64,000 nucleotides of DNA from Megachile rotundata (taxonomy: Eukaryota; Arthropoda; Insecta; Hymenoptera; Megachilidae), in the NCBI RefSeq assembly GCF_050947335.1, contig NC_134988.1, positions 9,300,001-9,364,000 of the forward strand, written 5' to 3'. This document shows positions 25,624-38,523 of the stretch, piece by piece. The notes under the pieces were generated by a model. The model saw nothing but the letters and a program-made list of their open reading frames with translations. It made no database searches and was not told the DNA's origin. The translations under genes and the position numbers were made by a program. How positions within the stretch are numbered: position 1 is the first letter of the stretch; every line of letters begins with the position of its first letter.

Positions 25624-26999
25624 GTAAGCCTTTTTCACATTTTCCTTAAATAGTCCAAAGTATTTTTGTTCAATACGTATGAAAACTAAACGAGTCTATA
25701 GTTTACTATAGAAGATCCCGAGCGAGAAACTAAATTGCCTTAAACGTTTCTGAATTTCCATTTCGTTTTTTTGATATCAAAATTTCTATGCCAGTTGTAT
25801 GTCGCATCAGAAATTGAAGGCAATTTTGTTTCTCCTAAATATATTTGTTCGATTTCTGCGAAACGTTCAACTTATTGGAATGTTTTAGATAATTTTTATC
25901 TCGGATGTGGTTAGACTTCCTGAATTTTTATCTTATGATAATTATTAATTACTGTTCTGATTTAGGTTATGTGGTTTGAACCGGTAGGGAAAGTTTTGTG
26001 ATGTAAATAAACCAGGGGTGAATGAAGCTTAAGCCGCTGCCACGCTACAAGATTTTCTCTTGTGAATTTTAATTTTTTAAGATGTAACATAACTAGTTAA
26101 ACACAGTAATAAGTATAAATATTATCTTCTTTAACACTACTTAAATTTATTTGTCTATCTTTAAATATTTCTGTCAGATTCTGTACATTAATGTTAATTA
26201 AAAATTGAATTTAATTTCTGAACTGTGTTGTATCAAGGAAAATTTGTCTCTGCTATAAAAAATATGATTTATTAATTTTTTAAAAATATTATATAATTGA
26301 TTAATTCTTAACAAATATTAATTTTGTCAAATGTAACCTGATGCATTTTTAAAAGTATTTAACTAACTCTATTTGCTAAATTTAACCAGAGTATTATTAT
26401 ATAAAATGAAAATAGACTAACAAAAATTTATGTTGAACTTCATATTTATAAAACATAGTACTAACAAACTAACAAACATAACAATGTATCAACAAACACA
26501 GTTATCAATATTTATTACAATAACTAAGATGATTAAATTACTTAAATGTATATAATATATAATATAAATGTATTAAACGAATGTAGAACTGGAAATATCA
26601 AGATTGATCAGCGTGTCAGCGGCTTAAGGCAGTTTAAGTTATCACGTCGCGCCACAATTCTGGTTTATTTAGTTTGCAATGTATCATGTTATTCCGTGAA
26701 ATTGTTCTGTTGTCTTTCTACGTGTTAAATAGTACATATAAACCATTGTAACTGCGGTTTGTCTCGATTAGCGAGTTGAATGTTTCGCAGAATTCGTGTC
26801 GTTAGAGTAGAACGCTGGTCTCGTCACAGATCAGTAGTTCAGATTGGCGAGGCAAGCGGTGGCCACAATATTTACACGTATATTCTCCTCGATATACACG
26901 AATTGGTAAATATTTCGAGCACACACTGTTCTCCGATTAATTTTTAACTTCAATTATTTATACACCGTTTCACACGATTCGTTTCAAGCATCATAATCG
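25624..26999. other. start of the long intron before the alternative exons
   Basis: AT-rich unique sequence after the pore-exon donor. No further S6-type exon, gene or element seen; 26600-26900 is less AT-rich. Confidence 0.4.
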
Positions 27000-27330
27000 A
27001 TCAAAGTATTAATTATTAATGGCATTACTAAAATATCATTATTTTATTAAAATTGAAATTGGTAGTTTTAAATTAATTATTAATGTCATTGCTAAAATAT
27101 CATTATTTTATTAAAATTGAAGTTGGCAGTTTTAAATTAATTATTAATGTCATTACTGAAATGTCATTATTTCATTAAAATCAAAATTGGCAGTTTTAAA
27201 TTAATTATTAATGTCATTGCTAAAATATCATTATTTTATTAAAATTAAAATTGGTAGTTTTAAATTAATTATTAATGTCATTATTAAAATATTATGATTA
27301 TTTCATTCAAATAAAAATTAGTAGTTTTAA
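27000..27330 (+). repeat. tandem array, 64-bp unit, four to five copies
   Basis: TTTTAAATTAATTATTAATG and AAAATATCATTATTTTATTA recur with a 64-bp period. Confidence 0.88.
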
Positions 27331-27439
27331 AATTAAAATTCTGAAAATGTTTATATATTTTTAAAATTTAAGAAATTGTCAGTACTTGATAAAATATGTA
27401 GAAATCTTTAGAACAACTTGTTAATTATTTCATGAAAAA

Positions 27440-27970
27440 AAGAAAATAAAAAAGTATCTTTTTTATCAACACAACAATTCACATTATTTTCAAAAATAAA
27501 CCATGAGAATATGTTAACAAAAGTTTAAATAAAAAAGCAGCTTTAAGAAGCACTGTGATTATAATTTAATAAAAGAAAAATAAAGAAGTATTTTTTTTAT
27601 TAATACAACAATTTGTACTGTTTTCAAAAATAAACCATGAGAATATATTAACAAAAGTTTAAATAAAAAAGCAGCTTTAAGAAGCACTGTGATTATAATT
27701 TAATAAAAGAAAAATAAAGAAGTATTTTTTTTATTAATACAACAATTTGTACTGTTTTCAAAAATAAACCATGAGAATATATTAACAAAAGTTTAAATAA
27801 AAAAACAGCTTTAAGAAGCACTGTGATTATAATTTAATACAAGAAAAATAAAAAAGTACCTTTATTATCAACACAATAATTTATATTGCTTTCAAAAATA
27901 AACCTTGAGAATATAACAAAAGTTGAAATTAAAAAACAGCTTTAAGAAGCAGTATAATTATAATTTAATA
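27440..27970 (+). repeat. tandem array, about 130-138-bp unit, four copies
   Basis: TTTAAGAAGCACTGTGATTA recurs at about 27542, 27672 and 27810; units share CAAAAATAAACCATGAGAAT. Two adjacent copies are almost identical, so the expansion is recent. Confidence 0.88.
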
Positions 27971-28115
27971 AAAGAAAGTACAAAGTGGATTGTCAGGGTA
28001 CATACTTAAATATTCTATCAGCTTGAAATTAAAATTGGAAAAAGGTCAAAGGAGAACCAATATGATTCATTGAACACTGAAAGATACGTGACTCACAGGT
28101 CGATATAGTTCGTTA

Positions 28116-28931
28116 CAGTAGAATCTCGTTATATTGCCACCAATGGGGTTGATTTGTAAAATTAGAAATTGTAGAAATTATAGGTTTTCAGTTTTTTTTT
28201 TTTCTTTTAATTTAATGGTCTCTCGTATAATATGAAGGAGAACCACTGGTGTGAAGGTAAATCAGTAGCGTCGCTAGTAGTTGCAGGGCCCGGTGCAAAA
28301 ATAACATTGAAAAGACTTAGATTGATTTTTGTATAATAAATTGTTGACACTATTAAATATTGCATTGGACTAAATTTTATTTGTTGATTCAATTTTATTA
28401 AATTAGATTAAATTTTATTAGTTGATTCAATTTTATTAAATTTGCTTAAATTTTACTCAAACTTGAGTGCAAATATTTTCATAGATAAAATTGGAGTATT
28501 AAAATATCAGTGACAAATTTTATAACAATGAAAATTGCAATACAAATAGATTTACTTAATATTACTTAAATAATTCTATAATAATATATAATTTAATGCA
28601 ACTTAACTAGTATAAATCAATTTCGATATAATTTAAGTAACAATTTTATTTAGCATAATTTGAACAATTTAATACAATTTATACAATTGTTTAGTATAAT
28701 TTAAATAACATAAACCAATCCATTTAACCTAAATAACCTAATAATCTATCCATTTAACCTAATAATCTATAAACTATATAAAGAATACAAACAATATAAA
28801 TTAAATAATGCAATGCAAATATAAAGAATATAAACCATAATTAAATAATGCAAATGAACTTTTATGGACTACAGTTGGTAACTCGAATAGTCCATAATAA
28901 AAGGAGGTGGCAATATAACGAGAGTGAACTG
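28116..28931. mobile_element. pogo/Tigger-like MITE, 816 bp
   Basis: Left end CAGTAGAATCTCGTTATATT and right end (inverted) CAGTTCACTCTCGTTATATT, each flanked by TA (28114-28115, 28932-28933). The ends resemble the CAG...CTCGTTnTATTGC pattern of pogo/Tigger transposons. The inside is AT-rich with TTTAATACAATTTA-like strings and no transposase, so it is non-autonomous. Confidence 0.8.
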
Positions 28932-29990
28932 TATTCGTTACACGAAACGCTATCATAAAATTAGAATTCCCGGACGTTTTATGTGCACCAAGCTAATATT
29001 TAAACAATGATCGGAGGATAGTGTGGCTCGTTGCGAATCGATTGCCTCGTTTGAACGACGATGCGCAGTGTCTGTGAGAAACGTGGCTGGCCGCGAGTAT
29101 GCGTGTCTACGCGAACATGTGTCCCTCATCGATCGTACCCTTGCGAAAAAATACGAGTTCGTGCCGGAACCTAACCTACAAAAAATGGCCTAACCTGCGA
29201 ACGAGACTCTCGGTCGGCCATGTTTCTCGATGAAACGAAGAGATTCGACTCGTCATTCGTAAATGTTCGATGAAACCGAGACACAAATGTTCTTCTAACG
29301 TTCAAAGTGTTTCACATTTTCAGATTGGCATTTTCCAAGTCCCAAAATTTAGCATTTCTCAATTAGAAAAAGGCCCCTCTCGATCGAACGATACGAGTCG
29401 ATTGCTCATCGAATATCGAGGAAGAACGTAAACAGATCGACTTAACCTACCAAGCAGCTTCACACTTTCTCTCTCTATATATCTTTTTTTGTCTTTTCTT
29501 TTTACGTCGATCGTTTGAACCGTTTTGAATTTCGCGCCCCCTGTTCCTCGAGTCACTCGTACCAATACGCTGCGGGTAAAACGAAAAAAAAAAAACTTCT
29601 GAATTTGGCGCCGGTCCACCTGCGAGCCAGCTTGGACCTAGTTTCGTGTCGCTACGGTGAGAACAAGAAAAAAAATGGAGCTCTAGAGTACTGTTTTCTA
29701 TAGCGATACTGGCTACCTGTGCCTTATGCCTATACCTCTATGTGTCGGGATATTTCGTGCAGTCATGCCACCCTCGTAACAAAAACGAAAATCGGGACGT
29801 AGTTTCGCCGCGTGCTATTTCCTCACTCGACTCGTTTAGTGCCCAGTTCCGTGACAAGATGGCGTGATCGCGAGGGAGGTATGCGTACGATACTACAGTT
29901 TATTTATCACATCAAATATCAAGATTCTACACTCATGACGGCCACCAACGGCGAGCTTCAATCGTTCTCGTACCTACACGCCTCACTCTG
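28932..29990. other. long less AT-rich intronic island, no gene recognised
   Basis: 28960-29990 stands out by higher G+C content. Open frames of 60-86 codons occur on both strands (for example 29359-29619 minus, 29515-29703 plus) with no recognisable domain. A possible donor (CTACG followed by GTGAG) is at about 29657, but no matching exon frame to slo was found. Confidence 0.35.
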
Positions 29991-30260
29991 TCGAATAAAT
30001 TAAATAAATAAATAAATAAAGGGTCTGTGCGCTTCGATCTGAGGGGATTCCCACGTTCTCGATGAAATATTATCTCGTAAATCTCGTCCACGTTAGGTTG
30101 CTCCCTTTATTTATTTATTTTATAAATAAAGGGTCTGTCACGCTCTTCGAATTCTCTCCGGCTAATCCCAACTTTCTGTAGAATTTTCTGGAAGATGTGG
30201 TCCATCGGTGAAACACGTGTTCTTTATTTATTCATTTCATAAGTAAAGGGGATGTAATGC
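29991..30260 (+). repeat. TAAA microsatellite and three copies of an AATAAAGGGTCTGT-type repeat
   Basis: ATAAATAAATAAATAAAGGG starts at about 30002; TATAAATAAAGGGTCTGT recurs near 30121 and a decayed ATAAGTAAAGGGGATGT near 30239, each after TTTATTTAtT. Spacing is about 118 bp. Confidence 0.75.
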
Positions 30261-30754
30261 AGTTTATTTCGAGATAGCGTGGTAGTAAATCTATATTTCG
30301 GTGAGAAATGCGATTTTCCCGAGATTTTATTTACCTGAGAGGGTTCGAAGGGTTGTAAAGGGGAACCCCAGGGAGATACGAAAGATTTCTACGTGGTTTT
30401 CGGTCTTAGCCACGTAGGCCACCGAAGTCCAGCTATATTGGCCGCGATCCACCCAAAAATGGGTAGCCGTGTGCTGTTGGCATAAAAAATGCAGAAAATA
30501 ACTTGGAGAGGCATAAAGGCCAACGTTGTTATTATAGTTCATTTGGGCAATGGAGTGTGCACTTATTGTGTTACTCCTAAATCCCATTCTTTTGGAAGAA
30601 ATTAAATATCAGATAACATGTATGGTTCTCGGCGAAATATAACGTGGTCAAAAAAAAGAAATAAATTGAGGAAATATCTAAGTTAACAGTACATGTTTTT
30701 TAATCGATTGACCAGATTTTGGACCACGTTGTAATTTGGTGAGAACTGTAAGTA
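30261..30754. other. unique intron sequence
   Basis: No gene or repeat recognised; an 86-codon minus-strand open frame (30327-30587) has no identifiable domain. Confidence 0.35.
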
Positions 30755-30899
30755 TGGTAGACTCTCGTTATATTGCCGTTAATGGAGTTGTAGAAAAGGA
30801 TTTTTGGAATTAACAGTATGGGGTTGGATAAAATTTCGTGAAGCTCTACGGTGATGAATATCATTGATGTGGAAACGGCAATATAACGAGAGTCTACTG
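30755..30899. mobile_element. pogo/Tigger-like MITE, 145 bp
   Basis: Left end TGGTAGACTCTCGTTATATT, right end (inverted) CAGTAGACTCTCGTTATATT, flanked by TA at 30753-30754 and 30900-30901. The best preserved pair of ends of this family in the window; about 28 bp of terminal inverted repeat. Confidence 0.88.
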
Positions 30900-32190
30900 T
30901 ATATGATATATAATTGTCTGAGACTCATTTTATACGCTGTTTATGAATATTTTAGGATGTTGTTGATAAGATATTTATGAAATATTTTATTTAAATTGTT
31001 GTGAATATTTTTGAAAATATGTTGAATTCATGAAAACATGTTTATAGTAAATTTTTGAATATGGAATATTTTTATGTGCCTCTGAATTATTTCTTGTGTT
31101 TGATAGCAATGTGTAGATATTTATTTTGACTATTATTTTTTACATTGCAACATAGTGTTATTAAAAAAAAAATAGTGACTTTTCATAATACAATTTATTT
31201 CAAAGTACTTTGATTTATTTATTTAATTTCTTTACGGTGGCAAAGTAAATTAAGCAGACGTCTATTTGTTTATACGTTATTTTTTAATTATTTTGTCAAA
31301 ATAAATTTGAAATGACAAAAATTGTTAGATTTATTAAAAAAGAAACCAAAGCCAGTGTTACATTAAATGTAACATAAAAATAGAAATAATAAAAATATGT
31401 CAAAATTTGATAAAATCAATTTGGAAGATCTAAGTAATTTAATTAAAAAATTTTACAATCTTCAACAATTTAAACTAATATCAATCTAAAAATTGTTACT
31501 GAAAATTAAAGTTGTTTTCATTTTAAAATTATTTACAATTGCAACAAAATTTCTCAGTAATTAATTATTTGTGCAGTTAACATTTACTCACTTCTGCAAT
31601 TAAAATGAAGTACAATAATTTATTATTATTCAATTTAAATTGCATAAATTATACAAATGAAATTCAAAAAAATTTCGATATATACATTTTGAAATTCGAT
31701 AGCAACTTTGTTTAAATTCAACATATTTTTCCAACCAAACATTCACAACAAATTACCATAAAATATCTCACTTTATCATATCAGCAATTTAATTGAATAA
31801 TTATTCATTTCATCGTATCAAATATTTAACTGAATAATTATCAATCTCTAATTAATTATATCCGTTCATTTATTCATATCCTCAGTAAAATGATTAACAA
31901 AATATCAATACATATTACTGTATTACAGTAATGTCATAAAATTTTCTCTAACAAAAAAAGAAAAACAAGACAACGTATTAATAATCATGGTATCTCTTTT
32001 AACCGCACACTTAACTTCTCTTTCCTGTGCTTCAATTTCTTCTACGATTTGAATCTACCTTCATTTTTCACAGTCAATCGAATCGTTAGATTCGATTCAC
32101 CACGAGATCTCATCTAAAAAAACTAATTATACTTTGTCACAGTTCTGCATAACTACTTGCTCTTGAACGAAGCCCTTGTAAAGGTTCATT
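30900..32190. other. very AT-rich intron, no feature seen
   Basis: Long A/T tracts with no gene, element ends or regular array found. Confidence 0.4.
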
Positions 32191-32199
32191 CACACTGAA

Positions 32200-32960
32200 T
32201 ACTCATTACTTTTTTACCTTCAATAAAATTTAAATACAAAAAAGATAGGATGTTAATTCTTTTACAACTTCGATAAAATCTAAATGCAAAAGAGATGTTC
32301 AATTTCTGTCGAAGTAAAAATTGACTCTTCAGTGTGAATGCACCATAAGGGCTCATTGACACTGAACGAACAAATGCATGTCCTCTGCAATATTCATGTA
32401 AAAAGGTAGAACATGTTTAATTTGCATTAAAGGAGAAAATGCATACTTGTTCAGTGTGAATGCACTATAAGAGTTCATTTACACTAAACAAACAAATGCA
32501 TGTCCTCAGCAATATTCATGTAAAAGAGAACACGTGTGATTTTGCATTAAAGGAGAAAATGCATACTTGTTCAGTGTGAATGCACCATAAGGGTTCATTT
32601 ACACTAAACGAACAAATGAACGTCCTCTGCAATATTCATATAAAAGATAGGACATGTTTAATTTGCATTAAAGGAGAAAATTCATACTTGTTCGTTCAGT
32701 GTGAATGCCCCATAAGGTTTTACACTAAACGAACAAATGAACGTCCTCTGCAATATTCATATAAGAGATAGGACATGTTTAATTTGCATTAAAGGAGAAA
32801 ATTCATACTTGTTCGTTCAGTGTGAATGCACCATAAGGTTTTACACTAAACGAACAAATGAACGTCCTCTGCAATATTCATATAAAAGATAGGACATGTT
32901 TAATTTGCATTAAAGGAGAAAATGCACACTTGTTCGTTCAGTGTGAATGCCCCATAAACC
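32200..32960 (+). repeat. tandem array, about 121-bp unit, five to six copies
   Basis: TTCAGTGTGAATGCACCATA recurs at about 32325, 32450, 32571, 32695, 32817 and 32938. Units share TCCTCTGCAATATTCAT and AATTTGCATTAAAGGAGAAA. Confidence 0.88.
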
Positions 32961-33480
32961 ACCCTCATTATGTTAACCCACCCAAAGAGTGATGGAAGGA
33001 CGTCTGTCATAAACCACTGCAGTATTTTCTATAATACATCAAGGTCGTAAATCCTTTTAATCTCCAGCTATAGCAAGGTCGTAAATCAAGAAACTCTCAG
33101 TATGCGTTTTGTATAAAATGCGTGAAAATTTGTTTTTAAAAAGCACCTAAAGTTGTTTCAAGTACATTATGTAGTATTTCTTCATCTTTACCTCTCTGTT
33201 GTCATTATCTAGATAAAGCAAAAAGATGTTTTTCCACCACGGGTTAACTGCTCCCATAGAAGGGCTTCAGTTCGTGAGCAAACAGTTGTGCAGCTCTATT
33301 TTACCATTTAAGGGGACATTTCCTCTTAAACACGAATTTTGCGAATTTATTTAACGCGGGAGCACGTAGTCACGGGTAAAACTCATGTTTAACTCATGAG
33401 TGTAACTGGAGCTCGATGGGCAAAGTGCTCGTGGAAGAGCTCTCGGGCAATGGTGTGCACAGCACTGTGGGAATCCTTAT
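32961..33480. other. unique intron sequence
   Basis: No gene or repeat recognised; slightly less AT-rich from 33240. Confidence 0.35.
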
Positions 33481-34150
33481 ATATGTTATGTAATACCATG
33501 TGTGTTATATCGGTAAATGAACAGTTAATACTGGGGATCCTCAGGGCTGAATTAGTGAATGGAGGACCCAGGGCAACTCGGGCAACCTGGGCACTATTAT
33601 ACATATACATATATAATATTATCTAACAGTTGTCTAATTTATCAAATTTAAATTTCCTTGTATTTGTTATGTAATAATATTATATCTGTAAATGAAAAGT
33701 TAACGCTGGGGAACCTCAGGGCTGAGTTGGTGAATGAAGGACCCAGGGCAACTTGGGCAACCTGGGCACTACTATACATATACATATATAATATTATCTA
33801 ACAGTTGTCTAATTTATCAAATTTAAATTTCCTTGTATTTGTTATGTAATAATATTATATCTGTAAATGAACAGTAAACGCTGGGGAACCTCAGGGCTGA
33901 ATTAGTGAGTGAAGGACCCAGTTAGGGCAACCTGGGCACTATTATACATATACATATATAATATTATCTGACAGTTTTCTAATTTATTAAATTTAAATTT
34001 CCTTGTATGTATTATGTGATAATATTATATCTGTAAATGAACAGTTAACTGGGGATCCTCAGGGCTTAGTGAATGAGTTAGGGCAACCCGGGCACTACTA
34101 TACTTATATAATATCATCTAACAATTATCTAACTTATCAAACTTAAATTT
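33481..34150 (+). repeat. tandem array, about 176-bp unit, four copies
   Basis: CTCAGGGCTGA recurs at about 33540, 33715, 33890 and 34059; units share AGGGCAACCTGGGCACTA and ATACATATATAATATTATCT. The last copy is shortened by small deletions. Confidence 0.88.
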
Positions 34151-34669
34151 CCAATAAAAAAATTTTTTAAAACATCCTGTGTTCAAAATAACCCCAGGCG
34201 CCATAGAGTCTTAGTACGCCCCTGTAACGTGCCCAGTCCCAGCCAGAAGTCGTATTTGACACCATTAGCTGTAACTCCGTGAATTTTCAATAAAAATTTT
34301 CAAAAAAATTGTGGCTATTACTTGAAATATACCCGAATAGAACTATATAAATGGTACGTGAATTGAAGTTGTAGTTTTCGTTGAATAAATTCGCAAAAAC
34401 GGAGGATGCCCCTACATGGGAACGAGCCTCGGGTCTAATTGTAAGTAAAGTTCATTGATTTTGAAGGTGATTCGAGGCACGTTGTTTTTCTTGAGAAACA
34501 ATTTCTAAACATCCATTCATATTTTGTGATTCTATCTCTTTAGAAGGCACGAGAAGCCTAACGACTTTAGTACAGTATTGGTTTCTTTGCCAAGCTTGAT
34601 CTATGATGTTCATTCTGTCTGTATGTCTGTCTGTTTTTCTGCGAACGCTAACATGCTGCCGACGTTGTA
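34151..34669. other. unique intron sequence
   Basis: No gene recognised. 34195-34290 is less AT-rich. Confidence 0.35.
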
Positions 34670-35290
34670 CAGGGTGATTCAAAAGGAGGGCCTGAGATTT
34701 TGGGGGCTTGTGGTATTTGTCTAATTGATGTAGGTTTTGGAGGTCGATTTTTTTTATGAAAAATTTGGGGAAATTTCCCAAAATAAATTTGGGTATTATT
34801 GATGACTATTAAAATATTTTGTGTTATTTTTATTTTAGTAGTCAAACTTTAAACAATTTTGGGATTTTTGAAGAAGGTTATTTTTAGTCATTTTTTGGGT
34901 TGTCATTTTTTGTTACTTGTAATGTATATTTTAAAACGAGGGAAGGGGGATTCATATCTAAAAAGAGAGTAAAGATACAAAATTTAAATTTGCAATTTTC
35001 AAATCTATTATATTTTGATATTTAAAGCAATTCATACATCAGCAACGCACATAAAGGGTCAGTATTTATAATCTACGAATTTCTACAGTAGACTCTCGTT
35101 ATATTGCCGTCATACAACACTACCTTGACAAATCCACAGAAATCCACAGCTCTTTCTACATTGCCAAATTCCAAAAATTTCCCACTCCTATAAACCCATC
35201 GGCAATATAATGAAAGTCTAATATACATTAATTAGACACATTCTACAGCTCCTAAAATCAGACCTTCTATCTTACTTTTCTATCACCCTG
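34670..35290. mobile_element. TA-flanked DNA element with CAGGGTG-type ends, carrying a nested MITE
   Basis: Left end CAGGGTGATTCAAAAGGAGG, right end (inverted) CAGGGTGATAGAAAAGTAAG, with TA at 34668-34669 and 35291-35292. The arms stay similar into GATTTT about 40 bp in. Length 621 bp, including the inserted 138-bp MITE at 35086-35223. No transposase. Its right TA directly adjoins the next element. Confidence 0.8.
35086..35223. mobile_element. pogo/Tigger-like MITE, 138 bp, nested
   Basis: Left end CAGTAGACTCTCGTTATATT; right end (inverted) TATTAGACTTTCATTATATT, more decayed; TA at 35084-35085 and 35224-35225. It lies inside the 34670-35290 element, so it inserted later. Confidence 0.85.
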
Positions 35291-35294
35291 TATA

Positions 35295-35980
35295 CAGGAT
35301 GTTTCAGAATTAATCGCACAATCTTTTCAACAGATTTGATAGATTATTCTAAATCAAAGAGGTTATGTTATCTTCATGAAAGATAAAATCTTTAATTAAA
35401 AGTTTTACAAAAATTCTAAACTTGTTTAAGTTGTTCGATCCCGGGATAGCAAAGCTAGTAAAGTTGTAGCTTGATATAAAGCGAGATTGTAAATTAACTA
35501 TTAAGAAATTGATTATTGTCTCAGAGACTTCCGTTGTTCCTAAATGTTGCGATATAAGTCAATTATTATCTTGATATTGATAAGTGTTTTTATTTTTTTA
35601 CTTATTACATTTAACTTGTGGTATATTTACCTCATTGGGCGCGAGTTTAACAGCCTTTTTTATTGCAATTATTTCAAAAATAAGAACGTTATACCTTCTT
35701 TTTACACTCATGTTGCTTTACAGAAGAAAAAATATAACACAAAATTGATATTTTTTGAAATAACATTATATTTGTAATAAGAGACAAGAATGATACAAGA
35801 AATATAAAACTGTAAGACTGTATTTATATACACATTTCATTGTAATTATGTGCGTATACATAAAACGATTGTTCCTTTCCTTAATCAGTAAGATAAGAAT
35901 CATAGTATAATTCGTTTTAACATAAATTAATTTACCAAATTTGCTGAAAAAACTGTGCGACTCTCTTTTGAAGCGTCCTG
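35295..35980. mobile_element. TA-flanked DNA element, CAGGATGTTTCAG-type ends
   Basis: Left end CAGGATGTTTCAGAATTAAT, right end (inverted) CAGGACGCTTCAAAAGAGAG, both followed by TCGCACA at the same depth, so the terminal inverted repeat is about 28 bp. TA at 35293-35294 and 35981-35982. Length 686 bp. The 77-codon frame inside (35544-35777) is not a recognisable transposase. Confidence 0.82.
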
Positions 35981-35982
35981 TA

Positions 35983-38523
35983 TAAATACGTATTTCTCGC
36001 CGCTTCTTTGGTTCGAAAAATTACTAATAATGAACATATCTTTGGAAAATACAAAATTCTCTGATAGGAACTTGTTACGAGCTTTTTTTATCTTTTGCGG
36101 GAACGATAATCTAAATTGTTTTCATACGAAAAATAAAATTGTATCAGTTCTGTAATAATTGAGGGAGAAATTATTGTTAGACTGTTTGTTTTAATTATTT
36201 TTTAATTGTACGAAGAACAATGTCCTCGTACCATTTAAAAGCAAGCTTGTTTTGGAACCTCCTCAAACTGTTTGGCACTTGAAAGTATGATGTCATTGAG
36301 TTCTGGTGCATAGTACGCGATTCAAACAATAAAGAACCGCTTCAAACCGATTTTAATAGGTCCTGCAGCTAAGAATGGTAGGATGACGAAAATTTTTAAA
36401 TTTAGACAAACATGGCGATGGAGAGGGCAGAAGTGCGATAGAAAAGTTTATTGAATAATACTTTCAAAATCGTTCGCAAATTATTTAACACGTTCTTTTT
36501 ACTGAAAAATGGAGAGTAGTTTGATAAGTAATATTCTATTCTATTACTTTTACAAATTTAGTAAATTTTTATTTAGCCAAAGACAATCTGTGAATATTGC
36601 TTTATTTTTATTTTTATTTTATTGACATAAAGGATATTTAAAGAATAAATAATTAAATTGTGTTCATACGTTAAAAAAGTTTTAATTATTTATATGCATA
36701 AAATATATTACATTTATATTTGTATGTATAAAATATTTATTTAATAACATGTTAATAGCAATTATTATAAAACATATATTTAGTTATATAAAAAAATAAT
36801 TAAACTATATCTGAAAGAATATCTGAAATATTTAAATTTTCACCGAAACGTCATATGTTTCATCACCTTTAAACAGAGTTGCGTTCTTTCTTTTTAATTG
36901 AAGAAGATCTTAACAATCAGCGTTGTTAAAATTGTTATGTCAAGCGTGATGCCTTTCAGTCATAATGAAAGGGTGTATTCTTAACACTAAAACAACCAAC
37001 CGTAAATATTTTACCTGATTTGTTAATTTCAGTATTTGGTACAATATTATATCTGTCATTATTTTTCACTTTTTTGTTATTTGAATATTCATCGTCAAAA
37101 ATAGATTTTTAGTAGTTAATTTTACGTTTGAAAATTGATAACGTGTATTTAAGATAAGTTAGGTTATGTTAAGTTACATCAGCTGCTGACATATTTAATA
37201 ATTAATATTCACATTTAAGTTTTTAACTTCATTACGTGTGGTTAGGTTGGTTATTAACAATAGTCTTTAACATTATTTTTAATATTTGATATTTTATTTT
37301 AAATTTAGAAATTGATAATGTTTCGTTAGGTTATGTTAGTATGAATAATAAACAATATAAATTTGTAATGTTTATAATAAAGTGTCTACTTATTGAACGG
37401 TTACTTATTGAGCGGTTACTTTTTGAACGGTTACTTATTGAGCGGTCATTTATTAAGTGGTTATCTATCCGTTCAATAATGAGTTACGAATATTGCTTAT
37501 CAAAGTACTCTCTCGATTTAAATAAACATTTCAATGTTAATATATTAACAAATATTTTCGTTCAGAAATATAATTTCAAAAATCAGTCGAATTTCTTTTA
37601 TAAAAGAAGAATATAAATGCATGTCGAAAATTGCTTTCCAAAAAAGTTATCCTAAATCAATTTATATTTTCTATATTTCTCAAGTATTGTGCTTCGTTCT
37701 GTACAAGCTATCAAACGAAAATATCATGTTTAATTGGTTAACAAGATAATTATAACCTACCATTAATCGATAATTATTACAAAAAGCTCGTAATAAATGA
37801 ACATATAGATTCTCTTAAATAACAGGCGATTATTCGATCTTCAATAACAATTCTTTTTTAAGAACACTAACATTTATTATTTACAGACCCAAAATTTTAT
37901 ATCGAATATTTCTACGATACTTTTCCTTAATACCATAACGATCTAAATCATTGTTGCCCCATGAAGTATGTTTTTTCGTTTGAGAAAAATTGAAAGTTGA
38001 ATTTCATTTACTAACAATTGTACAACGATTGTATTTTATTTAACCGCAGTGTCTTTAGTTGCCTTTAAATGTTTGACAATAACAATTATTCAACATCGAA
38101 GGGAGCACTATAAGATCTTGATGTTTCAACAGAAATTTTGACCTCTTTTTTTTTTAACGAAAATTAAACAATTAACCGTTCACAGTGGGTCGTTGATTCT
38201 CGATAGAACAATTAGAGCTAGATAAATTGCAGAATAAAGTAGCGCTTCCCTCGCTGCAGCCCTCTACGATAAAAAGAAACCATATAAAAAAAAATTTTAA
38301 TTAATTTTGAATTAATTTTAATTAATTTGATACCGATTGTAAATTACAGTAGAGGTCTGCTATCCTCTAATCTGCACGAATAACAATTTTTAACCTTCTA
38401 GTTTGCTTGGTTTGCTAATGTTAGTCAAAATCGAATGCTCAAACTTTCTTTTCTTCCTGTTTTAACTCTCAGAGTAATTTGGGCGGATTTATATACACAT
38501 TTGGTAAATTTTGTTTTAATTTA
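35983..38523. repeat. AT-rich intron with an 18-bp minisatellite at 37385-37475
   Basis: Mostly unique. At 37385-37475 units like TTACTTATTGAACGG repeat four to five times, and an inverted relative CCGTTCAATAATGAG follows, so the transcript could fold back. No gene seen; 36200-36450 is less AT-rich. Confidence 0.5.

Noticed and set aside
35425..35460. tRNA B-box-like string GTTCGATCCCGGGATAGC
   Set aside because: No upstream A box, no acceptor or anticodon stem could be drawn; it lies inside a transposable element.
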